This document shows, one piece after another, positions 45,800 through 56,854 of a DNA stretch of 64,000 nucleotides (position 1 is its first letter; each line of letters starts with the position of its first letter). The position numbers were made by a program, and so were the translations under genes. The notes below the pieces were generated by a model, which searched no databases, was not told the DNA's origin, and saw only the letters and a list, made by a program, of their open reading frames with translations. Source of the stretch: Agrostemma githago (taxonomy: Eukaryota; Streptophyta; Magnoliopsida; Caryophyllales; Caryophyllaceae); contig OY288247.1 in assembly GCA_958450325.1 (NCBI GenBank), forward strand, positions 7,244,429 through 7,308,428, given 5' to 3'.

Positions 45800-47512
45800 A
45801 TGAAGAGAATCAAGCAAACTGCAAGGAAGAGGTTATTAGCTATGCTCAATCGCCATTCGGGGTCGACGTCCTCTTCTTGTTTCGAGGAGCCAACCGAGGC
45901 TCGGGACGAATCTGTCCCGAGGCCCATTCAAGCACAAGGCTCCGTCTTGCGCGAACAACCTGTTGCGCTAGAGGTACGTTACCCTCCTATTCGTCGTAAT
46001 GTCTTGCATTCTGGCTCTGGTGTTAGTTTCGCTAAGAAAGCTCAACTTGAAAAATTTAAGAAATGGAATTTTAAAATTGAGCCAACTCGTTGGGCTGCTA
46101 GAGATGTTCTTTAAGCGAATGGGTATTGAACCGCAGGTCTGAGTAATGTGCCAAAATCTCGGACTGATTAGATTTTATATGTCAAAAGAGGAAACTTTTC
46201 AAAAACTCACTTGATAATTTTTCGCAACTTTTGAGTTTGGTGGTGGTGACGACCCCACCTTTACTTTTCAGTTGCAAGAAATTCAGTATGTTTTCTCCTT
46301 GAGAGATTTTGGTGCATTGCTTGGTTTACCCACTTCAGTTTTAGGAGGGCCTCGGGCGGGGCAAACTAGGGATGAAAAATTTGTCCGTGATCGGTTTTGG
46401 TTTAAAATTGCCCGCCAAAAGACCTTCATAGGGGGTAAGATGCGTTCATTCTCCATCCGGAACCCCATTCTCAAATACTTGGCCAATTGTTAGAGGATGC
46501 GGTTCTGAATAGAGACCCTTCTGTTGACATATCTGAGGCCCTAGCTACACATTTTGCCCAGGTTGCAAAGGGAAACCGCAAGAACATTTCTTGTGGTGGC
46601 GTAGTCACGATGATAGCTAGAGCCTTGAACGTGAACTTTAGTGACTTAGCACCAGTAATCGGAGTCGGGATTTACTTAGATGAAACCTATTGCTCTTTTC
46701 TTATTTGGCCCCAAAAAGGGGATTATAACAGTTTGTTTCTGTATAAGATTACTGAGTTTTGAGCTATTGAAATGCCTAACCCCGATTGGGCGAGGCTTGA
46801 TGTTGAGGAGAACTTCGGCATGCCGAAAAGGTCAGGGGAGTACATTCGGGATAACACCCATGGTAAGTTCTGTCAAGTTAATTACCCCGATGGACCTCTT
46901 GACTTTGGTGATGATGATGTCGAGGTAGTTGATGTGTCAGAGAAGGAACCGGAAAACGAAACCTTCCGGGATAAGGGTCAGAGAACATTACCGTCTTCAA
47001 CCCATGGACCCTCTTCCTCCCGTCAGACCAAACCGCAGACCTCACAGTTCTTCACCCCCGACTTTTCTGACTTTACCCCGCACCGACACTCTACTTTCAC
47101 CCAGTCTACCCCAGGTTTTCAGGAGGACATTAATATGAGTCCTCCGAGACACTCTTCGTTCTTCGGATCGGAGGAGTTTTATAACCAATAGGGAGAAGTC
47201 TATGATCGCACACGTCAGACTTGGGAAAACTCGACCACTTCCCTCAACTTGGCCCAAAGCGCTTATAACGTAGCTCGGGATGTGCGCGATACTGCGCATG
47301 ACTCTTGCACCTACTCTAGAGATGGTTTTAAGTACGCCCGAAACAGCTTCGAGATAGACAAGGATGCTGCTAGAGATGCCCAAGCAGCGAGGCTGGCGGC
47401 GGAGGAGAACCAGATGATGTTGCAACAGCAACAACACTATTTTGATCAATTTTTCGGTATGCCTCTGCCTGGGTCTTACTACCCACCACCTCATCCCCCA
47501 GGTCCTTCATGA
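45800..47512 (+). pseudogene. Athila ORF1/env-like protein, several breaks
   Basis: Pieces in order: 45800-46114 (basic N-terminus, then KKWNFKIEPTRWA), 46115-46270 (broken, two or more stops), 46272-46493 (IQYVFSLRDFGALLGLPTS), 46487-46762 (GGVVTMIARALNVNF, WPQKGDYNSLFLYKI), 46772-47191 (acidic, then Ser/Pro-rich), 47249-47512 (Ala/Gln-rich helical, Pro-rich end). The motifs match the Athila ORF1 family by eye. The function of that family is unknown to me. Confidence 0.65.
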
Positions 47513-49780
47513 GTGGTTGAGTGTTGTTAGTGTTAGTGTGAGGGGGGGGGGGGGGGGTCGGGTGTTGGGTTTCGGTAGTCATATTTCTCTTGTTCTCAGT
47601 AATTTTTGTTAGTTTCTGCTGCGCCAGTTTTGGCATTTGGTGATTATTGATTGGTTATTGTTGTGATGATACTTTTGTTGGTTTGAGGAAGTTGTCAGCC
47701 CTCCGTGGCCCTACTTGGATCGTTACAGACGTGAGGTTTTATGCAGGTGACCTTGATGAGAGAAGGACCTGATTGTATGCTCCCGGTCTTCGGTGATTTG
47801 ATCGCACCAAGACCAAATGGAAAATCCAATTTTTTTTAACTTCTTTTTCTTATTTTTTCCGATTCGTGCGGAATTGTGGCGAGGTGACGTGATTACACCT
47901 ACGCCCTTTTTTCCTCTCGGTTTTTCACTTTCATTTTCTTTATTCCCCTAATTCTTGAAAAACACAAAAAAAATCGAAAAACCATAAAAATTCAAAAAAA
48001 ATTCCAATTTTTCTCTTTTTCTTCTTTTTTCGAATCTTCCCCTATTCGTGCATTGAGGACAATGCACAGTTTTATTGTGGGGGAGGGATCTACTATCCCT
48101 TTTCTCGTTTTCTTTTTCATTTTTCCTTTAAAAATCAAAAACCCAATTTTTTTTCCTTTTCCTCTTCATTTTAGTTTTCTTTTCTTTTATTTTCGTTTTT
48201 GTGTTACTTGTATTGCCTTGCATTCTCCTTCTTGTAGGTACACCACCAACCATTTAGCATGGGTACGCAAGGTAACGAAAATGAAGACCACGCGGTAATA
48301 CCTTCTACCTACGTTTTTCTTTTCCCTTCTCTTAATGTATGGGAGTATGGGCATTTATGCTATTTGGAGGTTCACTTGGTGAACATTTTGGAATTGGTGG
48401 TTGTGGATTGTGTTGACTTGATGGAGTTTGGAGTGCTTGGCTATACTTGTTTTATTTTCTCGTGTTTTTGTCCCTTTTGTGTTCTTTTTCTTTTGTGTCT
48501 AGTTTGTCTAGGTAAAGTTTCCGAAAACCTGATTTTGAGTTTAGGCCGAGTGTCTATTACTCCCTTGTTAGAAACCCTTTTTGAATTTTGGACATTGTTC
48601 TAGTAGAATGACCTTGAACCAATTTTTGCATTGGATTTTTACCATGAGTCCATTTTTTCTACTAGGAGTTTACATCGGGATTTGCATTTGACCACCTTGA
48701 CCACCCATGGAGTGATAAGGCCTTGGTTACCGTTTACCGTTCTCTTAGGTGACCTTACCTGAGAAGTCGTCCTTTAGTCCAAATTTCCATCTTTTTGTGG
48801 GTTCGGAGGGGATGCATACCCGACTAGCCTATTTCTCTACCATTCACTCATTACCACAAATAAGTTCGCAAAAATATGCTTGATCTCAAATGTACCATCT
48901 AGTCAAATATGGGCTACTCAAAAGAAAAAGGAAAAAAATGAAGAAAAAGGGCATGAAAAAAAAAAGAAAAAAAAAGAAAAAAAAAGGAAAAAAAAGAGAA
49001 GGAAAAAAAAGGAAAAAAAAAGCCCTCAACCGAAATAATGGGGAAAGAAAGAAAACCGAAAAGAAATTCAAAATCTCAAAAATCGTTCCCAAACCCCAAA
49101 TAATCCCTTGGTCGATTATTTGCCCTGAAATGCCTACTAGAAGATCGAGTCCCGAGGAAGGAAAATAGTGGTGATTAGTCGATCCTTACCATTTTGCAAA
49201 CACGTGTCCATTTTTTGTTTGGTCTAATTGGCTTTCTCGAGTTTGGGACGACCCTCTAGGCTTAGCTTAGGAGACGGGATAACACTTACCTACAGTGCTT
49301 ACTAACTCCATGGTTCTCACTTATCCACTCCATTTATTGTCTCATTGTAGGCATCTTTAGTGGAATTAGAAGGACCTTGGTAAATTTTCAATGTTTTTAT
49401 TGTTTGATTGTCATCCTATTAGGATTTTGTCCATGTCAATTTGGGTGACTAACTTGGTAGTGTTCTCGCTTGTCTTAAGCTCAAATCGGTGCTTTCTCCG
49501 CCGTTTCGATGAGGGATTCGGTGATTTATTTTCTCTTTGGATGCGGCTATCTTTTTGTGTGTCTTCTTTGTTTTTGTGTGTTTGTGTGTGTTAGTCACAC
49601 CCCCAATTTTGAGCAAGCCCCAACTTGCCTTGCATGGGAGTACTCTAACTCATGAGTATTTCGATGTGAGTTGAAGGGACGGAGCGGGCCCGTTAATTGC
49701 CCCGTATCGGCTTAGCATAGTCTAGCTTAGTAGTAGTAGCTAATTTCTTTTTGGGTCTTTGCTCGAGGACGAGCAACGGT
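47513..49780 (+). other. Noncoding 3' part of the Athila-like element
   Basis: No gene. It holds a G16 run (47542-47557), T-rich stretches (47820-48200), and a purine tract of A-runs broken by G (48905-49022). Two GTGGGGGAG-type motifs, near 48078 and 49786, resemble purine tracts; the second borders the LTR. Confidence 0.55.
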
Positions 49781-49784
49781 TTAG

Positions 49785-49795
49785 TGTGGGGGAAT
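49785..49795 (+). promoter_or_regulatory. Polypurine tract of the Athila-like element
   Basis: GTGTGGGGGAAT directly before the TGTTGTGTG start of the LTR, preceded by the GAGGACGAGCAA signature. Confidence 0.7.
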
Positions 49796-51761
49796 TGTTG
49801 TGTGTCAAATTAGGACCATTTTTCCTCCCATTTAAGCCCGTTTTTCCTCTGTTTTGCGAGAATAAAGTGCGATTATCGCCGTATTTTGAGTAATTCTCGC
49901 ATTAGAGTCTCTCTTTTACATTTTACGTGTTTTTGGTAGTTTTTTTTGTCTATTTTGATAGGATTTTCGACCAAAAACATGTCTGAGCTCCTATGAGCAT
50001 GAGAGAGAGAGGGAAACCGTCCGAAAAGCAAAGCACGCAACTCAAAATCCAAAGTCCAAACCTAAGAGGTGAAACCTTGAGCGAAAAAGAAAAAAAAACT
50101 ATAAGTCCATTGGGCATCTTCACCGGAGAGGTCGAACTTCAAATGAATATATCTAGAGTTATAGACCTCGGATTGAAGCGATTCCAGTTGGAGGTGAAAG
50201 CTTATCTTCTTAGATTTCCAACGACATATCACACGCCCCAAACGAAGTTCAAACGAGAGAATTATGGCCCTCTGAAGTCACAGGGCGAAATTTCACCCGA
50301 TGAGAATTTGACCGGGCGAAAATTCGTCCGACGGTGTTCCTCCCAAGATTGCCATTTTGGACAAAAAGTTCATAGGGTGAAATTTCACCCTATGAGATTT
50401 TGACTGGGCGAAATTTCGCCCACCGGGTGAAATTTCGCCCGATGGAAAAAAGCGCCAAAAATCGCAAAATGAGAAGAAAGTCTCACCGGGTGAAATTTCA
50501 CCCGGTGGTGTCAGCTCGTCAACCGCAGGGTGAAGTTTTGCCCCATGAAGATGCAAAGGGTGAAGGTCTAGACTAAATGAATAAGGATTGGAGTATGGGC
50601 TTAAGTAGTATGACCCATTAATGGTTAGTATATATATTAACCTTAAGTTTTCATTTCATTCTTGTGCCTTAAGTGTGCCTCCCTCCTTAGGGTAGGAGTA
50701 GTGTAGCGAATCTTTAGTAGTAGTAGTAGTAGTAGTTCACATAGTAGAAAAACTCCATAGAATTAGTAGTTTCCGTTAGTTTTAGATTAATTTCTACAAT
50801 TAAGTTATCATCTTTGTTAAAGATTTGGCCTTTATTTTGAAGATTGAAGAGTATTGCAAGGATTGGTGACAAGTTCTTGTATTATCTCTTTCAAGATTCA
50901 ATTTTTATGTAATATTTATCTTCCTCTTTAGTTTTCTCCATAATTGGTAAATTCTTTCCTCTCCCTCTCTCCATTAGTTAGTTTATGTTTTTTTCTCTCT
51001 CATTTGTTTGTTTCTCCATAGTTTGTGTGGTAGTTTATTTCTCCTCCTTAGTGTTATTTGTTAGATTGTAGTTTCCTTATCATTTGGTTGTTAGTTTCTT
51101 TAGATCTAGTTAGTATGCATGCTTTTGTTACTTTCTCCTCAGTTAATGTTTTGTTGTTCTCCATTATGATCAGTGAGTAGATTTCTTGTTGGGGAATTTA
51201 GGGATGAGGATTAGGATTATTTGAATTGAGGGATGTTGGTGGGTTGTTCACTTGTTGATTTATCAAGTTTGAGGTTTTTGTGTCTTTGTGGACCTAGACT
51301 GCAGCAAGATTGACCTTGACTCATTTCTATCAATATGGGGGAACTCGGGGTAGAAATTATCTTAACTTGAGACTTGCCCTTTCGCCGTGAAAGCAGGTAT
51401 AGGTGGGTTGGGTGAAGAAACCGAAAGGTGGCATTCTCCCTTATCGACGTTGTGACTAAAACTCGATTCTGAGACTCTTAGACCCCAATTTTCGAATCCC
51501 GACTCTCCCCAACACCTTTTCCATTATAGTTTCTAGCTTAGCCGTCTAACTCGCTAGCATTAGTTCAACTCTTCTCGTACCAAAAGCCCCATTCTTCTCG
51601 TCCCAAAACCCCCATCTCAACCCCAATCACAATCAACACTAGACTTGACCGATAACACTTAACCGCCTCCCTGTGGTTCGACCTCGACTTGCCGCTACTA
51701 CATAGTAGTAAGTTGGGACTAAAAATATTGTTTGCATGCGTGTCAGCGACAGCGCGCATCA
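49796..51761 (+). repeat. 3' LTR of the Athila-like element
   Basis: Starts TGTTGTGTGTC and ends GCGCGCATCA, about 1,966 bp, in the range for Athila LTRs. It contains the second palindrome cluster. A TATA-like stretch (TATATATTA) is at 50630-50638. A GTA microsatellite is at 50717-50738. Confidence 0.7.
50281..50510 (+). repeat. Palindrome cluster in the Athila-like LTR
   Basis: At least six palindromes with core GAAATTTC. Two are perfect over 24 bp: 50371-50394 (arms CATAGGGT/ACCCTATG) and 50484-50507 (arms CACCGGGT/ACCCGGTG). Confidence 0.9.
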
Positions 51762-52167
51762 AATTCTAAGGATTGTTGTTCCCTTTCTTTGATGGTGGAT
51801 GCTTCTTGGGTCCCCTCTACTTTTGCGGCTGGTGGTTGGATCCTACTTGATAGTCAAGAGAATCTCATTGCACAGGACTCCAGTACTTTCGTGACGCCTG
51901 GACCTTTTCAGGCTGAGGCTAAAGCTACCCTCGTTGCGTGTTCCTGGGCTCTCAGTAGGAACTTTTATCACATCATTGTGGCTACAGACTACTTGAAGCT
52001 TTATGAAGCTCTCTCAGACACAGAAAGATACAGAAATGACCTCAAAAGTATCCTCGAAGACATCTTAGAAATTTCCAAATACTTTCATTGTTTATCTTTT
52101 AAATTTATACCTAGGATTTTTAACAAACGTGCTCATGGACTAGCCATCTCAGCGCGGAAAAACTGTT
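51762..52167 (+). pseudogene. LINE RNase H (RVT_3) fragment
   Basis: Frame open from about 51732; the element-derived part starts after the Athila LTR. Motifs of the RNase H domain at the 3' end of some plant L1 elements: VDASW, AAGGWILLDSQENL, FQAEAKATL, ATDYLKLYE, FIPRIFNKRAHGLA. The acidic catalytic positions (Asp, Glu, Asp) are present. No reverse transcriptase precedes it; the 5' part is cut off by the Athila LTR. The frame ends with TAG at 52167-52169. Confidence 0.75.
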
Positions 52168-52169
52168 AG

Positions 52170-53310
52170 ACTTTTGTTTTACAGCTGGCAAAAAAAACAC
52201 TTGAAGGGGTTAGTGATTATAGTTTTAATATACGATGATTCTTGAAATCGATAAACACCGTGACCACCACAATTTCTCCGATCAAAGTACGCCATTAACC
52301 AACATCCTGCAGGAATAGCTTTGGCATTCATGTAAAACCGATCACAATCATGTAATAATCTCAACTATAACAAAAGGAAAGATAGTAATTCTTTAGCATG
52401 TACGAGTATTAATTAGACTTGTAGCTGAAAAAGTTGAGTTTAAATTTGAGTTTGGTTACATTGTCGAAATTCTTTAGTACGCTGCCGTGATGATTCCCAA
52501 TTGTGGGAGCTACGCCTACGCACTTGTGGTCAACTACCTCATAGCAGCTTGAAACATACTACATGATGAGCTTGTACGACGACACGAGAGTAGCCTTGTT
52601 CTGGTTCTTGGACGACTCTACGATTTCATAAACACCCCAACATAGAGGGAGGGAGGAAGTAGTAGTAACAACAGTAGTAACATTGGATTACATAATAATT
52701 CATCTAATCTAAAAGAATCGATCAGAATCAGTTGTAACATTCGTACCGTCCTCAACAGATACCGCATATGTGAGTGTGACCCGTGTATTTGACTTAAACA
52801 CAATCATAATAAAGCTAATAAGGGTGTGCGACGTGATTGGAGGATCGATATGAAAGTGGTGACAATACGTGGGCGGAAGACAGTGGACATGGTTGGTAGG
52901 TAGGTCGTAGGTAGCAGTGACTTGGTTTGTGTGGATTAACTTTGGAGGATCGGAGGGCCTGGATGCCTTATTCTTATCTATGGAATTGAGATCTATCAAA
53001 TAAAGGCTGACATATATCCATCCTATATATGTTGTGTTTTGCAAGGTAAGCATGCAGCAGTCGCGGGTTGTTGTTGTGGATGCATTCAAGCTAATTAGGC
53101 CTCAGTTTATACATCTTGACGATCTTTTGACGATCGACGCTGAACATGGAAAGCTTAATTGGGCTGCTGGTTACACTCGAACATCCGCAACTACTATATG
53201 CGTTCTATTTGGACTTCAGCTTGACCCTCAATGGTATTATTTCCTAAATTGTATTCATTTCTACTCCTATTTGGTCTCGACTTCTATATATCATCAGAAT
53301 CTTCCACACT
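52170..53310. other. Mostly unassigned, with C2-like traces on the minus strand
   Basis: Besides the copy E fragment (52559-52636), a minus-strand run at 52709-52800 reads RVTLTYAVSVEDG and may be another C2-like C-terminus. A minus-strand frame at 52179-52364 looks coding (AIPAGCWLMAYFDRRNCGGH) but I do not recognise it. Confidence 0.35.
52559..52636 (-). pseudogene. C2-like protein, C-terminal fragment, copy E
   Basis: On the minus strand VYEIVESSKNQNK, then VSSYKLIM and TAG (52561-52559). This matches the end of the other copies (TYEAVKSSKKK at 23.4 kb, YKLL at 34.4 kb). Upstream is a Leu-rich, TAC/GTA repeat stretch, not the domain, so most of the gene is lost or was never here. Confidence 0.5.
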
Positions 53311-53314
53311 TCCC

Positions 53315-53322
53315 TATATAAA
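53315..53322 (+). promoter_or_regulatory. TATA box of C2-like copy C
   Basis: CTTCCCTATATAAACCCTCG, 151 bases before the ATG at 53466; nearly the same as at copy B. Confidence 0.6.
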
Positions 53323-53745
53323 CCCTCGATTATCACCTTACAAGATTCATTCGACAAATTACACACAACAACCACAACAAAGTCCAAGAGAAAGAAACAC
53401 TTACATTAGCCTACAACATACATAAACATTCAATCAAAAAAACAATAAACAAATTATAAATAATAATGACGTCTCCTAGGATTATCCATGAGCTCACTTT
53501 AGATTGCTACCTTTTGACGGAAAACAATCTGAAGAAGATGATGTGGCCATGGGATCCTACTACATGATCTCAAAACACTTCCGCAATGGCTCTTCTTCAA
53601 CCTTCGACAAGTACGTCTCTGACCTCGATGCCAATGGAAGCTTCAACTTGAAGCTCAAGGAGGTCAACATAGAATCCGATTATATCCAGTTTCAAGTATT
53701 CACTCATGCAGCCAACTTGTTTCTGCGCCACTATGTTGCTACTAT

Positions 53746-54440
53746 TAGGGGCGAATCCAGAGTTTTTTCTTTGGTATAACAAAATTATATAATAATTAAT
53801 TTTTCATTTCATTGTAAATGAAAATTACGTTTTTATGTCAACGGTTTACACTAGAATGTTTACCTTTTGTGCAAGGTTTATGTGTCAATAGAAGACATAA
53901 CACAATGTTGTGATGTCATGGATAGTGTGAAGTATAAAAAAAATCACTACATTAAAAACGTAATAAGTAACAATAATACACAAAAATAATGAACAATGAT
54001 ACACAAAAATAATGAACAATTAATTTCATGTGAAAAAATTGTGATAATTTGGACGAAAAATAATTCATCTACGAAACATTTTTCAAATAAAAATAGTTTT
54101 ATTGTATATTTTTTCACTTAAAAAATTTGGTAGATTGTAATTCACAAGAAAATTGTTCCAAAAATGAAAATATATTATTTTGATAAACAAAATAAATAAT
54201 TTAAACGATATCAAAAAATTTGTGGTAAAAAAAATTGTGAATGTTTGTTTAAAAAAATCATAAATTTCTCCGGACAATTTTTTTTATAAATGTATCTAAG
54301 TATTATTTTTTTTGTTGGGAAACTTATTTTCAAAGTATATACGGAGTAAGTGATTAATGTTATAGAAAAATAATACTGTAAATCTTTTTTAAGTTTTTTT
54401 GTTAATGGTGTAGCAAGTAACATAGGTAGACTCGCCCCTG
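53746..54440. mobile_element. hAT-like non-autonomous element, first copy
   Basis: About 695 bp with ends TAGGGGCGAATCC and AGACTCGCCCCTG, near-complementary and like plant hAT ends. The inside is AT-rich and noncoding. Confidence 0.6.
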
Positions 54441-55282
54441 AAAATGAATGAGCGAAGAAGGATGGTTGTAAAACCTACAAAGAGATCAAACAGAGTTTGT
54501 AGCTATATTTCTTTAAACTCGGTCTCCAACTTAGGCGTATCAATAGAATAGAGGAGTTCTCTGGTGTATTTGATCACCAGACTAAGTATCTCATTTGTAA
54601 CCATGAAAATCGGAATACCCCATCATCATCATCAAGCTTTCATCGTCAAGCTGATTGATCTATCTTCCTCTAATAGAGGCAGGAGCGAATCCAGAGTTTT
54701 TTTTCTTTGGTATAACAATTATTGATTTTGATCATTGATGTTTTGCAGAAATATTTGTTGGCAGAAAAAGAAAAGATACAAGACACGAAGATTAGTTTTG
54801 AATATCTGTCCTCAATTGAAGTAGTGTTTCTCAGTTATTGCGAATTTAAAAATAAAAGAATAAATCAAGGAGTACAATGGGTAAGAAGCACCAGTATATG
54901 GGATGGATGTGACCTACTAATAAAAATATTGTTTTTGTTACATATCTTAGGTGATAGATTACATTTTTGCTGTAGCACCATACCATCGAAAGTATGACCT
55001 AAATTAGAATATTTTTTTTCCGGTTTATTTGCTCTGTTATGTTCGTATTTAATAGTTTTATTTTGAATTTGCAGAACTCATTCTATATTCCAAAGGTGAC
55101 AGAATGTCTTAACCGCTTGACGTTAGCCCGGTAATTAATTTTCTCTCTCCGTTGTGTCATATATGTTTCACAATATTTGGTTTTAATACTTTATGATGCT
55201 GTGTTAAAATGTTAGGGCTAATGGTGATAAACATTGGCGTCAAAAAATAATGTTAAGCAATTATCTTTGTTAACCAGGTATG
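54441..55282. other. Unassigned sequence between two hAT-like copies
   Basis: A third GCGAATCCAGAGTTTTTT motif occurs at 54686. After a TTTTGCAG (54741-54748) a frame runs KYLLAEKEKIQDTKISFEYL and more, to about 54890, and ends at GTAAGAAG. It looks like an exon with splice sites, but I do not recognise the protein. Confidence 0.4.
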
Positions 55283-55919
55283 CAGGGACAAATTCAGAGT
55301 TTTTTCTTTGTTTAGCAAAATTATATAATAACTCATTTATCATTTCATTGTAAATGAAAATTGTGCAAGGCTTATGGGTCAATGGAAGGTCTAACACAAT
55401 GTTGTGATGTCATGGATATTGTGAAGTATAAAAAAAATCGCTACATTAAAATGTAGTAACTAACAATGATACACAAAAATAATGAACAATGATACACAAA
55501 AATAATGAAAAATTAATTTCATGTGAAAAAATTGTGATAATTTGGACGAAAAATAATTCATCTACGAAACATTTCTCAAATAAAAATAGTTTTATTGTAC
55601 ATTTTTTCACTTAAAAAATTTGGTAGATTGTTATTCACAAAAAAATTGTTCCAAAAATGAAAATATATTATTTTGATAAACAAAATAAATAATTTAAACG
55701 ATATCAAAAATTTCGTGGTAAAAAAATTGTGAATGTTTGTAAAAAAAATTATTAATTTCTCTGAACAATTTTTTTAAAAATGTATCTAAGCATTTTTTTG
55801 TTGGGTTCATTTTGGAGCGAAATTTATTGATGAGACTTATTCTCAAAGTATATAAGAGATTAATGTCATAGAAAAATAATACAGTAAATCTTTAAGTTTT
55901 TTTTGTTAATGGTGTAGCA
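55283..55919. mobile_element. hAT-like non-autonomous element, second copy, truncated
   Basis: Begins CAGGGACAAATTCAGAG and follows the first copy base for base over long stretches (for example ACAATGTTGTGATGTCATGG). It ends at GTGTAGCA, where the first copy continues to its CGCCCCTG end, so the right terminus is lost. Confidence 0.6.
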
Positions 55920-56078
55920 CTTGCTATCAATGTTCAAGTTTCCGAGCTTCTGTCATGCCCTGCTGCCAACTTAAATATCATCAGTAATCAGGGGCAGCAG
56001 TTGGGAAGTAGTAGATCAGTTGGAGTCCAAGCGCGTAGCTGCTGCTGCGGCCATAGGAAGCGACATAGTCTTACTTAA

Positions 56079-56854
56079 GATGCTCTCTTACTCACCGTCA
56101 TCCCTTAGTTTCCTGCTAGTTATAACGAACTGGGCCTCCATTTTTTTGGGCCTCAAGTCTGAAGTTGATGGTTGTAATATAAATCAAGTAATAAACGTAA
56201 TGTTTGTTGTTTTTCTTTATAATTTTTTAATATATTGATAATCTAATAGACTAATAGATAAAAAGTTCATTTTTCATATTTTTATAGTATCCGTCGTTAT
56301 TAAAATAATAATCCATCAACGATTGTAAATTATTTATTTAAATTTTGGCTTGGAATTTTACCATCTTACGAGTCCATTTTAAATTAATAATTAAGTGGTA
56401 CGAGTATTTGTTACATGAAAGCAACTAATTAATCTTTCCTTTTTTTCGACATTTTATAGTCAGATATTCAGTTTTTGGAGGACTTTGACTTATTTGAAAT
56501 TAGCACAAAATAGTTCGAAATAACATATTGGTTTAACTAATACGGAGTAAATTTTGATATACGACGGCGGACCGCCTATAGCTAAAGGGCCTCATTATTT
56601 AGTTTTGCTCCGGGCCTCCCTTAACTCTAAGACGGCCCTGATCATGGAACTAGAAATAATACACAGATTCGACTGCAAGAAAGTTCGCAACAAGTCAAAG
56701 AAGGCCAAAGATTGATTTCATACAACTTTCGGGGTTGTATTAATTATATTTGGAAAGTTTATATGAATGGACAGTTGTATATGTATAGAGATTGAAATCC
56801 GTAGAAATTTCCCATCATATTTCGTGACAGTTCCGAGTTCTCTTATTTCTCTTA
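56079..56854. other. Intergenic, possible hAT-like trace
   Basis: GGGCCTCC motifs at 56130 and 56614 and an AGACGGCCCTGA at 56630-56641 look like one end of another DNA element. No gene is seen. Confidence 0.35.

Larger units (their letters stand above)
45188..51761 (+). mobile_element. Athila-like Gypsy remnant with 3' LTR
   Basis: Contains a frame of the Athila ORF1/env-like type (45800-47512), a long noncoding part, the GAGGACGAGCAA ... GTGTGGGGG signature before the LTR, and a 3' LTR of about 2 kb. No gag, protease, RT or integrase is seen, and no 5' LTR, so most of the 5' half is gone or this is a non-autonomous derivative. After the LTR comes AATTC and then LINE sequence. Confidence 0.7.
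53466..56078 (+). pseudogene. C2-like protein gene, copy C, split by insertions
   Basis: ATG at 53466 gives IIHELTLDCYLLTENNLKK, then a one-base frameshift near 53540. The next frame (53504-53745) has YYMISKHFRNGSSSTF, VSDLDANGSF, VNIESDYIQFQVF. The gene is then cut at about 53745 by a hAT-like element. The other half resumes at about 55920 (INVQVSELLSCPAAN) and ends in a degraded tail with TAA at 56076-56078. The insertion is about 2.17 kb. Confidence 0.7.

Noticed and set aside
48886..49168. Lys/Phe-rich open frames on both strands
   Set aside because: They are translations of a purine tract of A-runs in noncoding Athila sequence.
53034..53321. Plus-strand frame of 95 codons before C2-like copy C
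   Set aside because: Overlaps the promoter of copy C and has no domain that I recognise.
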